Below are positions 23,937 through 32,229 of a stretch of 64,000 bases of DNA, piece by piece. The translations under genes and the position numbers were made by a program. Where the stretch lies: NCBI GenBank assembly GCA_964649745.1, contig CAZYQI010000016.1, positions 1 through 64,000 on the forward strand, in the 5' to 3' direction. The notes beneath the pieces are model-generated. The model made no database searches. It was not told where the DNA came from and worked only from the letters and a program-made list of their open reading frames with translations. Origin of the DNA: CAZEHS01 sp964649745 (lineage in GTDB: Bacteria > Bacillota > Clostridia > Peptostreptococcales > Acidaminobacteraceae). Positions within the stretch are counted from its first letter, which is position 1. Every line of letters starts with the position of its first letter.

Positions 23937-25553
23937 CTATAGGCCGTTTGTATAGATAGGGGCGATTACAACTTCCCCTTTATCATTGATGTATCCGATT
24001 CTGCCATCAATCTCAACACGAGCTAATCCGCATTTATTGAAGTCCAAAGCCATGCTAAACTCAAACGGAATCACTACCTTCCCCGTTTTGTCGACAAAGC
24101 CGCATTTACCTCCTTTAGCAACGAGAGCCAATCCATTCTCGGCGAAAGAGAATGCATAGTCGTATTGGAAAGGGATTACTACTTTACCTGTTTTGTCTAT
24201 GTAGCCTTCTTTTCCGTCTGATTTAACGGCTGCCAACCCATTGTCAGAAAAATGGTCTACTTCTTCATATTGAAGAGGGATCACTACGGCTCCGGTCTTG
24301 TCGATATAGCCAGACTTACCGTCCAACACTACAGGAGCCAATCCATTGCTGGAAAAGTATACTGCACGGTCATATTCAGGCTCAATGACAATTCTGCCCG
24401 TTTCATCGATGCAACCCCATTTACCATCTACTTTAACGGATGCTAATCCATTGTAACTATATGAATTTGCACCTTCAAATTGTAAGGGAATAACCTGTAC
24501 TCCACTTTTATTAATATATCCGTATTTCTTGTCGTTTTCAACCAAAGCCAATCCATTGTCAGAAAACGAGATGGTGTAATCAAATTTCGGTTCAATTACC
24601 CACTGGCCCTTATCATTGATATAGCCCATTTTATCGCCGACTTTGACCGCCGCTAATCCATTATTAGAAAACCAAAACGCCTCATCAAATCGAGGTGCAA
24701 TGCCCCATTGTCCCGTTGCATTGATGAAGCCCATCTTTCCATTGGCTTCGGCTGCAGCGAGCCCATTGTTTGTAAAACGACTTATAGAGTCAAACTGAAA
24801 TGCAATTACCTCCGTCCCCATTTTGTCGATACAGCCCCATTTCCCAAACATTTCAACAATGAGCAGTTGTGACACATCCATTTCCTTCGCTAACGAAGGG
24901 CTGATGTTGATAAGACCATGCTTCTCTGCCTGAATAGCAATGATTTTTATCACCTGTTCCTCAGACATCTCTGCTTTTGGTCGGTAAGTCAAGTCAGAAA
25001 AGCCATTGATTGCTCTGCTGTCGCTGAGTGATTTGACATAGGGCATTGCAAAATCTGATATCTCCGAACTATCAAGGTATCTAGAAGCATACCCATACGC
25101 TACCTTTTGGGATTCGAGTACTTCTTCCGCCCTACCAATCATCGTAGCGATTTGCTCACGATTTGCATGGGCGTAAGGTGCAAATGACGTTTCTGACGTT
25201 CCCGTCACTACACCCATCGAATTAGCCATCCTGACAGCCGGATTATCTGTATCGGTGAACTGCTCCGGTTCATCCTTCAGCACTTTATTATTCTCTGCCG
25301 CAGCCGCTTTCATATACGCAACAATCAGTTCACAAAAATTTTCTCGGGTGATGGGCTCTTTCAAGGAGTTATCTGCCAGCATCGTCTGAGGAATCAGGTC
25401 TGCTGCCTCCAGGGCATCCACATATGGGCGTGCCCAATCACTGCAATTAATTTCGGAGAGACTTTCAACAATTTTCGGCTGGCTACACGCAACAAGGCAG
25501 ACAGAAAACAGAATTGCATGAACTATGGTGATTCTCAGTTTGTTTCCTTTCAT
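23937..25553 (-). CDS. Surface lipoprotein with SLH-like and WG repeats
   Basis: The 538-residue protein has a lipoprotein signal peptide with lipobox LVAC (Cys at about 23), so it is anchored to the outer face of the membrane. SLH-like modules follow (about 35-215; marker GYASRYLDSSEI and GFSDLTYRPKAEMSEE). Nine WG repeats fill about 230-538, each with a GKxGYIDKTG then VVIPxQYD pattern. WG repeats form beta-propeller-like or ligand-binding folds of unknown role. The 5' end of the gene is duplicated just upstream (25671-25907). The ATG is preceded by GGAGG. Confidence 0.88.
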   Translation of the reverse strand: MKGNKLRITIVHAILFSVCLVACSQPKIVESLSEINCSDWARPYVDALEAADLIPQTMLADNSLKEPITRENFCELIVAYMKAAAAENNKVLKDEPEQFTDTDNPAVRMANSMGVVTGTSETSFAPYAHANREQIATMIGRAEEVLESQKVAYGYASRYLDSSEISDFAMPYVKSLSDSRAINGFSDLTYRPKAEMSEEQVIKIIAIQAEKHGLINISPSLAKEMDVSQLLIVEMFGKWGCIDKMGTEVIAFQFDSISRFTNNGLAAAEANGKMGFINATGQWGIAPRFDEAFWFSNNGLAAVKVGDKMGYINDKGQWVIEPKFDYTISFSDNGLALVENDKKYGYINKSGVQVIPLQFEGANSYSYNGLASVKVDGKWGCIDETGRIVIEPEYDRAVYFSSNGLAPVVLDGKSGYIDKTGAVVIPLQYEEVDHFSDNGLAAVKSDGKEGYIDKTGKVVIPFQYDYAFSFAENGLALVAKGGKCGFVDKTGKVVIPFEFSMALDFNKCGLARVEIDGRIGYINDKGEVVIAPIYTNGL

Positions 25554-25601
25554 AGGAACCTCCGTTTCTGAATCTTTAACATCTTCAAAGGTGAAGCAAA
25601 T

Positions 25602-25662
25602 GGGTCAGGCACTACCTATCAACTTATTTTGTTGATTAGGTGGATAGGTAGTACCTGACCCC
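25602..25662. repeat. REP-like palindrome, copy E1
   Basis: GGGTCAGGCACTACCTATC pairs with GGATAGGTAGTACCTGACCC around a TTATTTTG loop. It lies just upstream of the WG lipoprotein gene. Confidence 0.85.
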
Positions 25663-25790
25663 TTTCGCATCCAATCACTGCAATTAATTTCGGAGAGACT
25701 TTCAACAATTTTCGGCTGGCTACACGCAACAAGGCAGACAGAAAACAGAATTGCATGAACTATGGTGATTCTCAGTTTGTTTCCTTTCAT
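25605..25790 (-). pseudogene. Truncated duplicate of WG lipoprotein 5' end
   Basis: The first 40 codons (signal peptide and lipobox, to CSDW) repeat the lipoprotein start exactly. The frame then runs through the REP-like palindrome and stops after 21 unrelated codons. It keeps the ribosome binding site, so a 61-residue lipopeptide could be made, but it has lost all functional domains. Confidence 0.85.
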
Positions 25791-25838
25791 AGGAACCTCC
25801 GTTTCTGAATCTTTAACATCTTCAAAGGTGAAGCAAAT

Positions 25839-25899
25839 GGGTCAGGCACTACCTATCAACTTATTTTGTTGATTAGGTGGATAGGTAGTACCTGACCCC
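25839..25899. repeat. REP-like palindrome, copy E2
   Basis: This is the duplicate of copy E1, identical and shifted by 237 bp. Confidence 0.85.
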
Positions 25900-26041
25900 T
25901 TTCGCATCATAGTGCGATCTCCCCCAGTGGTTGAAAGCAGGCATTACCCAACTCTGTTATTAATTCTCAATGCAGTTTCAATATTTACATATTCTTCGCC
26001 ATATTTCAACACAATAATTAATCTAACCCTCTGTCAGGGTT

Positions 26042-26148
26042 TCAACTCCTTGTTTTCGGTATCCGTTTGAATATCCAGTCCTTATTATTTCCCCAATAAA
26101 TAACATGATCAATGCTCCAGGATAATTGATCCGAGGTTTTCTTGGCGT
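26042..26148 (-). pseudogene. N-terminal remnant of a REP-associated (RAYT, IS200-like) transposase
   Basis: The minus strand reads PRKPRINYPGAL, then after a one-base loss HVIYWGNNKDWIFK. Together this is the canonical RAYT start (PRKPRIHYPGALYHVI.RGNN). The expected ATG is ACG at 26146-26148, with AGGAG still in place upstream. The frame ends at 26042 and the catalytic HUH motif and Tyr are missing. So the transposase is dead, but it explains the surrounding REP-like palindromes. The rest of 25908-26491 holds only repeats. Confidence 0.82.
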
Positions 26149-26170
26149 TTGCGTTCTCCTGTTATTCTAC

Positions 26171-26255
26171 TCAATAGAAAAACGGCAGTTTATTCCTGCC
26201 GTTAGTACAGCATATTTAGTCAGTCAGGCGGATAGGTAGTGCCTGACCGCTTTTG
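26171..26255. repeat. REP-associated 80-bp repeat, copy F
   Basis: It contains CGGCAGTTTATTCCTGCCGT and GGCGGATAGGTAGTGCCTGACC and lies directly upstream of the transposase remnant. Confidence 0.75.
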
Positions 26256-26335
26256 CTTCACTACTCTTGGCTTCAGGTTTACAGCTTAGTCACCATTTGT
26301 CTGTTTCTTCCATCAGAACAACCGTTCGGAACCGT

Positions 26336-26377
26336 CCCTGCCGGTTTATCCCTGCCGGTTTATCCCTGCCGGTTTAT
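26336..26377. repeat. 14-bp tandem repeat, three copies
   Basis: CCCTGCCGGTTTAT is repeated three times without change. A single CCCTGCCG occurs at the matching place before the paralogue at 21246, so the unit was amplified here. Confidence 0.9.
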
Positions 26378-26491
26378 CTGCTTTTAGCCTGTAAAAATCG
26401 AATAATCGCAATATTTTTATATTGCACTATAATAATTTGTGCTATATCATATTTTTTCATGATATACTTGTATTTAAAGAGAGGTGTCTTA

Positions 26492-27676
26492 ATGGTTAAT
26501 AGAAAACAATACATGGAAAAACTGATAAAAATGAAAGACAAAAAAATCATAAAGGTGGTTACGGGTATCCGTCGCTGTGGAAAGTCCACACTGCTTCTGA
26601 TGTTCCGCGATCATCTGAAAGAATGCGGCGTAGACGACAGTCAGATTATATCAGTGAACTTTGAGGATGTTGCAAACGAACCTTTACTTGACTACAGAAA
26701 GCTCCATGAGTATGTTAACCAGCGGCTTATTCCCGGCAAAATGTCCTATGTGTTTTTAGATGAAATCCAAAATGTGCCGCAGTTTCAAAAGGCGGTGGAC
26801 AGCTTGTTTATCAAAGATAATGTTGATGTTTATATCACAGGTTCAAACGCTCAGATGCTTTCCGGCGAGCTAGCCACACTGCTTTCCGGTAGGTATATCG
26901 AAATCAGTATGTTGCCCTTTTCCTTTGCTGAATATCATGAAATGGTCGGTGGAAATAAGCGTGATGCATGGACCCGCTACTTCAGAAATGGCGGTTTCCC
27001 CTATGCCGCTACTATCGAAGAGGATGACATCCGCAGGGATTATCTGATGGGCATCTATAACACGGTCTTACTCAAGGATGTTGTAGCGAGAAAACGGATC
27101 AGTGATATACCCTTGCTTGAAAGTGTTATTAAATTTATTTTTGATAATATTGGCAGTATCGTATCTTCAAAGAAAATTGCAGACTGCTTGACCTCTTATG
27201 GACGGAAAACAACTTCCGTAACCGTTGAAAGCTATATCGAAGCACTTACGGGGGCCTTTGTTCTTTACAAGGCTAACCGGTATGATGTCAAGGGCAAGCA
27301 ATATCTGAAATCCCTTGAAAAATACTATCTTGTGGATATTGGTCTGCGCCGTATGCTGCTAGGAGATAAAAAAGCCGATATCGGTCATATTCTTGAAAAC
27401 ATTGTGTATCTGGAGCTTCTTAGACGCGGTTATACGGTCCACATCGGTAAGATTGACGAAAAAGAAATCGATTTTATTGCTGTGCTCGGCGGTGATAAGG
27501 TTTATTATCAGGTTGCCGCAAGCATTCTCGACCCATCCACCTTTGAACGTGAAATAGCTCCCCTGAAAAAGGTGAACGACCATTATCCAAAATTCATATT
27601 AACTCTGGATGAGCTTCCCATGGGCGAAGAAGGTATCAAACAGGTCAATATTGTGGATTTTCTGCTTGAAGAATAG
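26492..27676 (+). CDS. AAA ATPase / DUF4143 protein, paralogue 2
   Basis: The 394-residue protein has Walker A GIRRCGKST and Walker B YVFLDEIQNV, and again YYQVAAS in place of the nuclease ExK motif. It is almost the same as the protein at 21246, with mostly conservative changes, so the two arose by a duplication that also carried part of the leader. AGAGGTG precedes the ATG at 26492 by about 6 bases; the longer frame from 26267 crosses the tandem repeat and is unlikely. It converges with sbcC, with 7 bp between stops. Confidence 0.85.
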   Translation: MVNRKQYMEKLIKMKDKKIIKVVTGIRRCGKSTLLLMFRDHLKECGVDDSQIISVNFEDVANEPLLDYRKLHEYVNQRLIPGKMSYVFLDEIQNVPQFQKAVDSLFIKDNVDVYITGSNAQMLSGELATLLSGRYIEISMLPFSFAEYHEMVGGNKRDAWTRYFRNGGFPYAATIEEDDIRRDYLMGIYNTVLLKDVVARKRISDIPLLESVIKFIFDNIGSIVSSKKIADCLTSYGRKTTSVTVESYIEALTGAFVLYKANRYDVKGKQYLKSLEKYYLVDIGLRRMLLGDKKADIGHILENIVYLELLRRGYTVHIGKIDEKEIDFIAVLGGDKVYYQVAASILDPSTFEREIAPLKKVNDHYPKFILTLDELPMGEEGIKQVNIVDFLLEE

Positions 27677-27683
27677 AAATCAC

Positions 27684-30600
27684 TTACCCCACCACAAACC
27701 GCGTGCCACTCCCCGTGCTTGAGCTATAAACCTCCAATCGCGTATCCACCCGCTCCTTCAATTCCTGCACATGGGATATAATCCCCACCAGTCTCCCCGT
27801 TTTCTGCAAATCGATGAGGCAACTGATGGCACTGTCCAACGACTCCTGATCCAGGGTACCAAACCCTTCATCAATGAACATGGTATCCAGCTGCACGCCC
27901 CCGGCATAGGACTGCACCACATCTGCAAGCCCCAGTGCCATGGCCAATGACGCCTTGAAGCCCTCTCCTCCGGAGAGGGTTTTTACGTGGCGGGATTTAC
28001 CGGTGTAGTTATCGTACACCTCCAGCTCCAGTCCCCCTTTGGCATTGCTGCGCTGCAACTCTTCGGTCCTTGATAGCCTGTAGCGGCCACTGGTCATTTG
28101 ATTGAGGCGGATATTGGCGGCGGTGATGATGTCTTCTAAAAAGGCGGCCAGTACGTACCGTTCGAAGGTGATGCGGGCGGGGTTGTTCCCTTGGGCTACT
28201 TTGGCCAGGTTACCTACTGTTTTATAAATGGTTTCTTTATCGCCGATGATTGCGTTGATGGCCTCAACTTCTTTCAGTATGCCGGTGTTGTTTGTTATGC
28301 GGTTCAGAGTTGTGCTTCGCGTGTTGGTTTGTGCGGTGTTTTCTGTGCGCAGGGCTTCTATTTGTGCTTCAAATGCGGTGATATCAACAGGGTGGAGGTC
28401 TTTGGTTTTTATATTCAGATCTTGCAGCTGTTCTCTTAGGGTGTGAAGCTCTTTGGCGTGCTGGTCGATTTGGTTTTTATAGCGGGTAATGGTTTCCTGC
28501 GGCAGCTTGGCGTTGTGATAGTCTTCTGCACTGGTGAACTGGGATTCCGCTATTTTGGAGGCCAGGGCTCTTTTGGCGTTTTCAAGGGTTTCACCAAGGG
28601 TTATCAAATCCTTGCTAAGCTGCTCTTTATTGGCCTCTAGCTGTAGCAGAATACCCCTTGTCTCTTCGTGGGCTTTACGGCACGAATCCAGTTTTTCGTT
28701 GGATTCTTTTTGGCGTTTTCCCTGGACTCTGATGGTTTCGGTAAGCGTGGCGATGTCTCTGATTTGTTCGGGCACTTCTTCGAATATGTGATTCAGTGCG
28801 GCGCTTTGCTCGGTTAGCTGTCGGCTTGTTTCCAGATAGCTGGCAGTCCGTTCACTTTGTTTCACTTCTGCGGCCTTGATATCGGTGTCTAGCTTTGTGA
28901 TTTCTCCCGTTATGGCTTCATAGGCCTTGGCCGATTGTTCCAGCAGGGTTACTTCGTTCTCCAGCTTCAGAATTTCTTCACGGTTGTCTTTAATCTGCTG
29001 GGCAAGGTAGGCTTGCTGATCTTCCGGGGTCAGGTGATCCCGTTGAAGCATCATCACCCCAAATAGTTCATCCAACAATTCGGCACCCCTTGTGCTCAGC
29101 TTTGCAATGCGTTCTTCAAGAATGGCTACAGCTTTGTTTTTGCCGTGGAACTCCGCTTCCAGTTTTTTAAGGGCTTCTTCCAGTGCCATCAGCTCGTCTT
29201 CGGTGACGGCATGGTCTGAGAATGTTGCCAGTACCGTATGGTGGGTGGAACCGCACACGGGGCAGGGATCCCCCTCTTTTAAATCTTTGGCAAGCACAGC
29301 CGCCTGATTCATCAGTGAATCAAGCTTGCATTTTTTATAGTGAAGATTGCCCGCTTCAATTCGTTCCAGCATCTCTTTTGCCTGGGCCTCTTCGGCTTTT
29401 AGGCTGGCGGTTTCGCGGATGATATCGGACTGGATTTCCAGAAGCTTATTCAGCTTGCGGTCGATGTCTTTGCTTTTGTTAAGGGTTTCTTTCCTGCCTG
29501 CCGCTTTTACCTCGGCATCCTTGGCTTGGTCCCGTTTAAGGCGTAGGTCTTCGATGGATTTAGTGCTTAAAACAATAAAATCCGCACTGGTCTGTTTTTC
29601 GGCTTCAATCTGTTTACATAGGGTCTCCGCTTTGGCAATGGAAAGGGTGATGGCTTCAATCCGATTTACCTTGTCTTCATAGGAACGGAGCCGAGCCAGT
29701 TCTTCAATGAACTGCTCCCGCTTCTTCAGCATCTCCGGGGAGGATTCCTTGTGGTAGGCCTCTTCCGCTTCCCTTGCCTGAACCTGGGCCAGCAGGATTT
29801 TCCCGGCTACAATGCATAAGTCCCTGTTCTTATTCTCAAGATCGTTTTCTCGCAGGGTGTAGTTTTCTTCAACCGGAACAATCATTTGAGCTCGTTCAGC
29901 CTTTTGGACACGGGCGGCTAGCTGAGTCATTTCAGCCAATGCCAGCTCTTTCTCTGCCAGTTTGAGGTCGGTGGCTTCTTTTAGGCTGAGCTTTTCGTTA
30001 TTCTCTTTGGCTTTTTCTCTAAGCTCTATGTGTGTTTCTATTCTTTTTTGTGTGGCTTGGGTTGCTTCTTTCAGACGGCCGCTTTCCTGCTGATCCTTTT
30101 CATTCTGTGCTGCGGTTAGGGCCACGATATCCTCTATATGCTTGTCCTCCGCAGCTATCAGCATACGCAGGGGCTCATTATCAGGGCAGTCGATTCTGCC
30201 GATTTCGTGATCCCGGAGCTCTTTCCTTTTTCTAATTTCGGAATACAGGCTTTTGGCCTGCATATCCAGCTTCATTTGGATGGTGTTGTAGATGCCGGTA
30301 TCGAAAAGCTGCTGCAGCACCCGTTCCCGTTCCTCGGTGCTGGAGGTGAGCAGCTTTTGAAATTCTCCCTGGGGAATCATCATGATCTGCCGGAACTGTT
30401 CGGCGTTGATTCCCAGTATGGCCTCTATTTTCTCGTTTACATTCTTCACACCGGCGATGATGGTATTGGGTTCCCCATTATAGATAGTGAGGGTTGCATC
30501 GGGTTTCTGTTCGGTGGACCCTTCGCCCCGGGCTTTGGGTTTGCTTTGTTTCGGGATTCTATGTATGTGATACGTAATGCCCTTCAGCTCAAATTCCAGT

Positions 30601-30839
30601 TCCACTTCCGTTAACAGCTGATCCTCCGCAAAATGACTTCGGAAGCTGTCCGCAGAGCGCATATTGCCACTTGCCTCTCCATAGATGGCAAAGCTGATGG
30701 CATCAAAAATTGTCGTTTTACCTGCCCCTGTGGGACCGGTGATCAGGAAGAGGTTCCGGTCGTTCAATTCCCTGAAATCGACTGTTTCTCTCTCTTTATA
30801 AGGGCCAAATGCAGTCATGGTCAGCTTTATCGGGCGCAT
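27684..30839 (-). CDS. sbcC: Exonuclease subunit SbcC
   Basis: The 1051-residue SMC-like ATPase works with SbcD to open hairpins and process broken DNA ends. Walker A GPTGAGKTT is near residue 35. Two long coiled coils surround the zinc hook CPVCG (about 500), and the C-terminus carries the LSGGEGF signature and Walker B DTMFIDEGFGTLD. The start overlaps the sbcD stop (TAATG), with GGGAGG before it, so the two genes are translationally coupled. Length fits the family. Confidence 0.97.
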   Translation of the reverse strand: MRPIKLTMTAFGPYKERETVDFRELNDRNLFLITGPTGAGKTTIFDAISFAIYGEASGNMRSADSFRSHFAEDQLLTEVELEFELKGITYHIHRIPKQSKPKARGEGSTEQKPDATLTIYNGEPNTIIAGVKNVNEKIEAILGINAEQFRQIMMIPQGEFQKLLTSSTEERERVLQQLFDTGIYNTIQMKLDMQAKSLYSEIRKRKELRDHEIGRIDCPDNEPLRMLIAAEDKHIEDIVALTAAQNEKDQQESGRLKEATQATQKRIETHIELREKAKENNEKLSLKEATDLKLAEKELALAEMTQLAARVQKAERAQMIVPVEENYTLRENDLENKNRDLCIVAGKILLAQVQAREAEEAYHKESSPEMLKKREQFIEELARLRSYEDKVNRIEAITLSIAKAETLCKQIEAEKQTSADFIVLSTKSIEDLRLKRDQAKDAEVKAAGRKETLNKSKDIDRKLNKLLEIQSDIIRETASLKAEEAQAKEMLERIEAGNLHYKKCKLDSLMNQAAVLAKDLKEGDPCPVCGSTHHTVLATFSDHAVTEDELMALEEALKKLEAEFHGKNKAVAILEERIAKLSTRGAELLDELFGVMMLQRDHLTPEDQQAYLAQQIKDNREEILKLENEVTLLEQSAKAYEAITGEITKLDTDIKAAEVKQSERTASYLETSRQLTEQSAALNHIFEEVPEQIRDIATLTETIRVQGKRQKESNEKLDSCRKAHEETRGILLQLEANKEQLSKDLITLGETLENAKRALASKIAESQFTSAEDYHNAKLPQETITRYKNQIDQHAKELHTLREQLQDLNIKTKDLHPVDITAFEAQIEALRTENTAQTNTRSTTLNRITNNTGILKEVEAINAIIGDKETIYKTVGNLAKVAQGNNPARITFERYVLAAFLEDIITAANIRLNQMTSGRYRLSRTEELQRSNAKGGLELEVYDNYTGKSRHVKTLSGGEGFKASLAMALGLADVVQSYAGGVQLDTMFIDEGFGTLDQESLDSAISCLIDLQKTGRLVGIISHVQELKERVDTRLEVYSSSTGSGTRFVVG

Positions 30840-32005
30840 TAGGAATTCCTCCCGCTTTGAGCGACTTCATTAAAGATTTCTGCCACCCGTTCTTTTTTCT
30901 CGTCGGTGAACAGTTCTCCCGATACATTCTCATAAAACTCTGAGAACAGCGCCAGTGGATTTTTTTTAGTGAATTCGCCACCTGCTGAGGTACCCAAATC
31001 ACCAACTTCCCGCTCAACCTGTTCTTTTTCCATACGCAATATGTTGGGATACACGGCTCTCAGCTTGCTAACGGCATCCACCAGCTCACCCCGGTCTGTG
31101 AGGATAGCCATGATGTAGTCGTTGGTGTTGGTATCCCCATACACGGCTTTATCCAGAAGGTTTTCAAGCTTACCTTTAATGACCCGCATATCCCTTAGGG
31201 GATGGAGTTCTTTCAGCTCCACGTCCGTATTCCCCTCAGCATCCATGGTGATCAGGGCCACAGATTTTTTCTGCTGTGCCTCTGAAAACGAGTATTTAAG
31301 AAGAGAACCGGAATACCGGATGCGCTCATTCTTTACATTCTGGGGGCCGTGAAGATGGCCCAGTGCGGTATAGCTGAACCTATCAAAATGATCGGCACTG
31401 ACATATTCGGAGCCCCCGATGGAAAGGGGGCGTTCAGATTCACTGGTTTCAAGGGTTTCAGTTCCCATAACGAAGGCATGGGCGATGCAGACATTCCGTT
31501 TGCATAGGTCGAGGTTTCCGTTGATGCCGCCGATGATCGCTTCCATGGCCAAATCATAGCTGTTAATGGCTTCGTCGCCGTAGAGCTCCTTTATGATGGC
31601 GGGCTCTGTGAACGGTATGGGATAAAAATGAACCGGGCCAAAGGCATCTTCAATGATGATTGGCTCAATGGTTTTCGTAAGATTTCCACTTATATAGAGA
31701 CCGTTATCCCGGAGGAGTTTGCTGGCAAAACCAACCCTGTCCGGGCTGTCGTGGTTCCCCGCAATAACAATCACCTTTGTCTTATGGCGCATTACAATTT
31801 CGCAGAGAACCTCATCCAGCAGATCCACTGCCTCCACCGGAGGAACCGAGCGGTCATAAAGATCCCCGGCAATAATCAGCACATCCGGTTTTTCCTGTTC
31901 AATCAATGCAATCAATTGCCGCAGAATATAGCGTTGATCCTCCGTCATATGGATGCCGTGAACCAGTTTACCTATATGCCAGTCACCCGTGTGCAAAATC
32001 TTCAT
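30839..32005 (-). CDS. sbcD: Exonuclease subunit SbcD
   Basis: The 388-residue nuclease subunit has all Mre11-type phosphoesterase motifs: GDWHIG, GDLYD, GNHD, the His of IAHAF and GHLHGPQ. These bind the two Mn ions. The C-terminus is acidic and binds SbcC. GAAAGGGG is about 7 bases before the ATG. It is the first gene of the sbcDC operon. Confidence 0.97.
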   Translation of the reverse strand: MKILHTGDWHIGKLVHGIHMTEDQRYILRQLIALIEQEKPDVLIIAGDLYDRSVPPVEAVDLLDEVLCEIVMRHKTKVIVIAGNHDSPDRVGFASKLLRDNGLYISGNLTKTIEPIIIEDAFGPVHFYPIPFTEPAIIKELYGDEAINSYDLAMEAIIGGINGNLDLCKRNVCIAHAFVMGTETLETSESERPLSIGGSEYVSADHFDRFSYTALGHLHGPQNVKNERIRYSGSLLKYSFSEAQQKKSVALITMDAEGNTDVELKELHPLRDMRVIKGKLENLLDKAVYGDTNTNDYIMAILTDRGELVDAVSKLRAVYPNILRMEKEQVEREVGDLGTSAGGEFTKKNPLALFSEFYENVSGELFTDEKKERVAEIFNEVAQSGRNS

Positions 32006-32114
32006 GTGAGGCCCCTTTCAAAAAATCAGTTGATCCGCTTTGTAGCTTTGGTTCTGCTTCTTTAGATGATATCATTTTTTTGATTGTAAAGGGGCCCGAA
32101 TAAAGGATACGCAT

Positions 32115-32158
32115 AAGAGCCCGATCACCGTGATAGGAATGCGGTTGATCGGGCTCTT
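32115..32158 (-). terminator. Hairpin after the dCache-GGDEF gene
   Basis: AAGAGCCCGATC (32115-32126) pairs perfectly with GATCGGGCTCTT (32147-32158). It lies between the cyclase gene and sbcD. The T tract is short, so strength is uncertain. Confidence 0.7.
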
Positions 32159-32229
32159 TCGCTTTTGCTATTGGATGGTTGGCTCCTTCTGTTCGTGCAA
32201 GCCCTTTGTTAAGTGGGGAACCTACGGAT

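Larger units (their letters stand above)
25434..25907. repeat. Exact 237-bp tandem duplication
   Basis: 25434-25670 and 25671-25907 are identical base for base. Each unit holds the first 40 codons of the WG lipoprotein gene, its leader and one REP-like palindrome. The lack of any difference shows a very recent event. Confidence 0.95.

Noticed and set aside
26336..26377. Possible CRISPR array
   Set aside because: The units are 14 bp and directly adjacent with no spacers, and there are no cas genes in the window.
14697..27676. Possible prophage or integrative element
   Set aside because: No integrase, phage structural, conjugation or intact transposase genes are present; the repeats and duplications suffice to explain the region.
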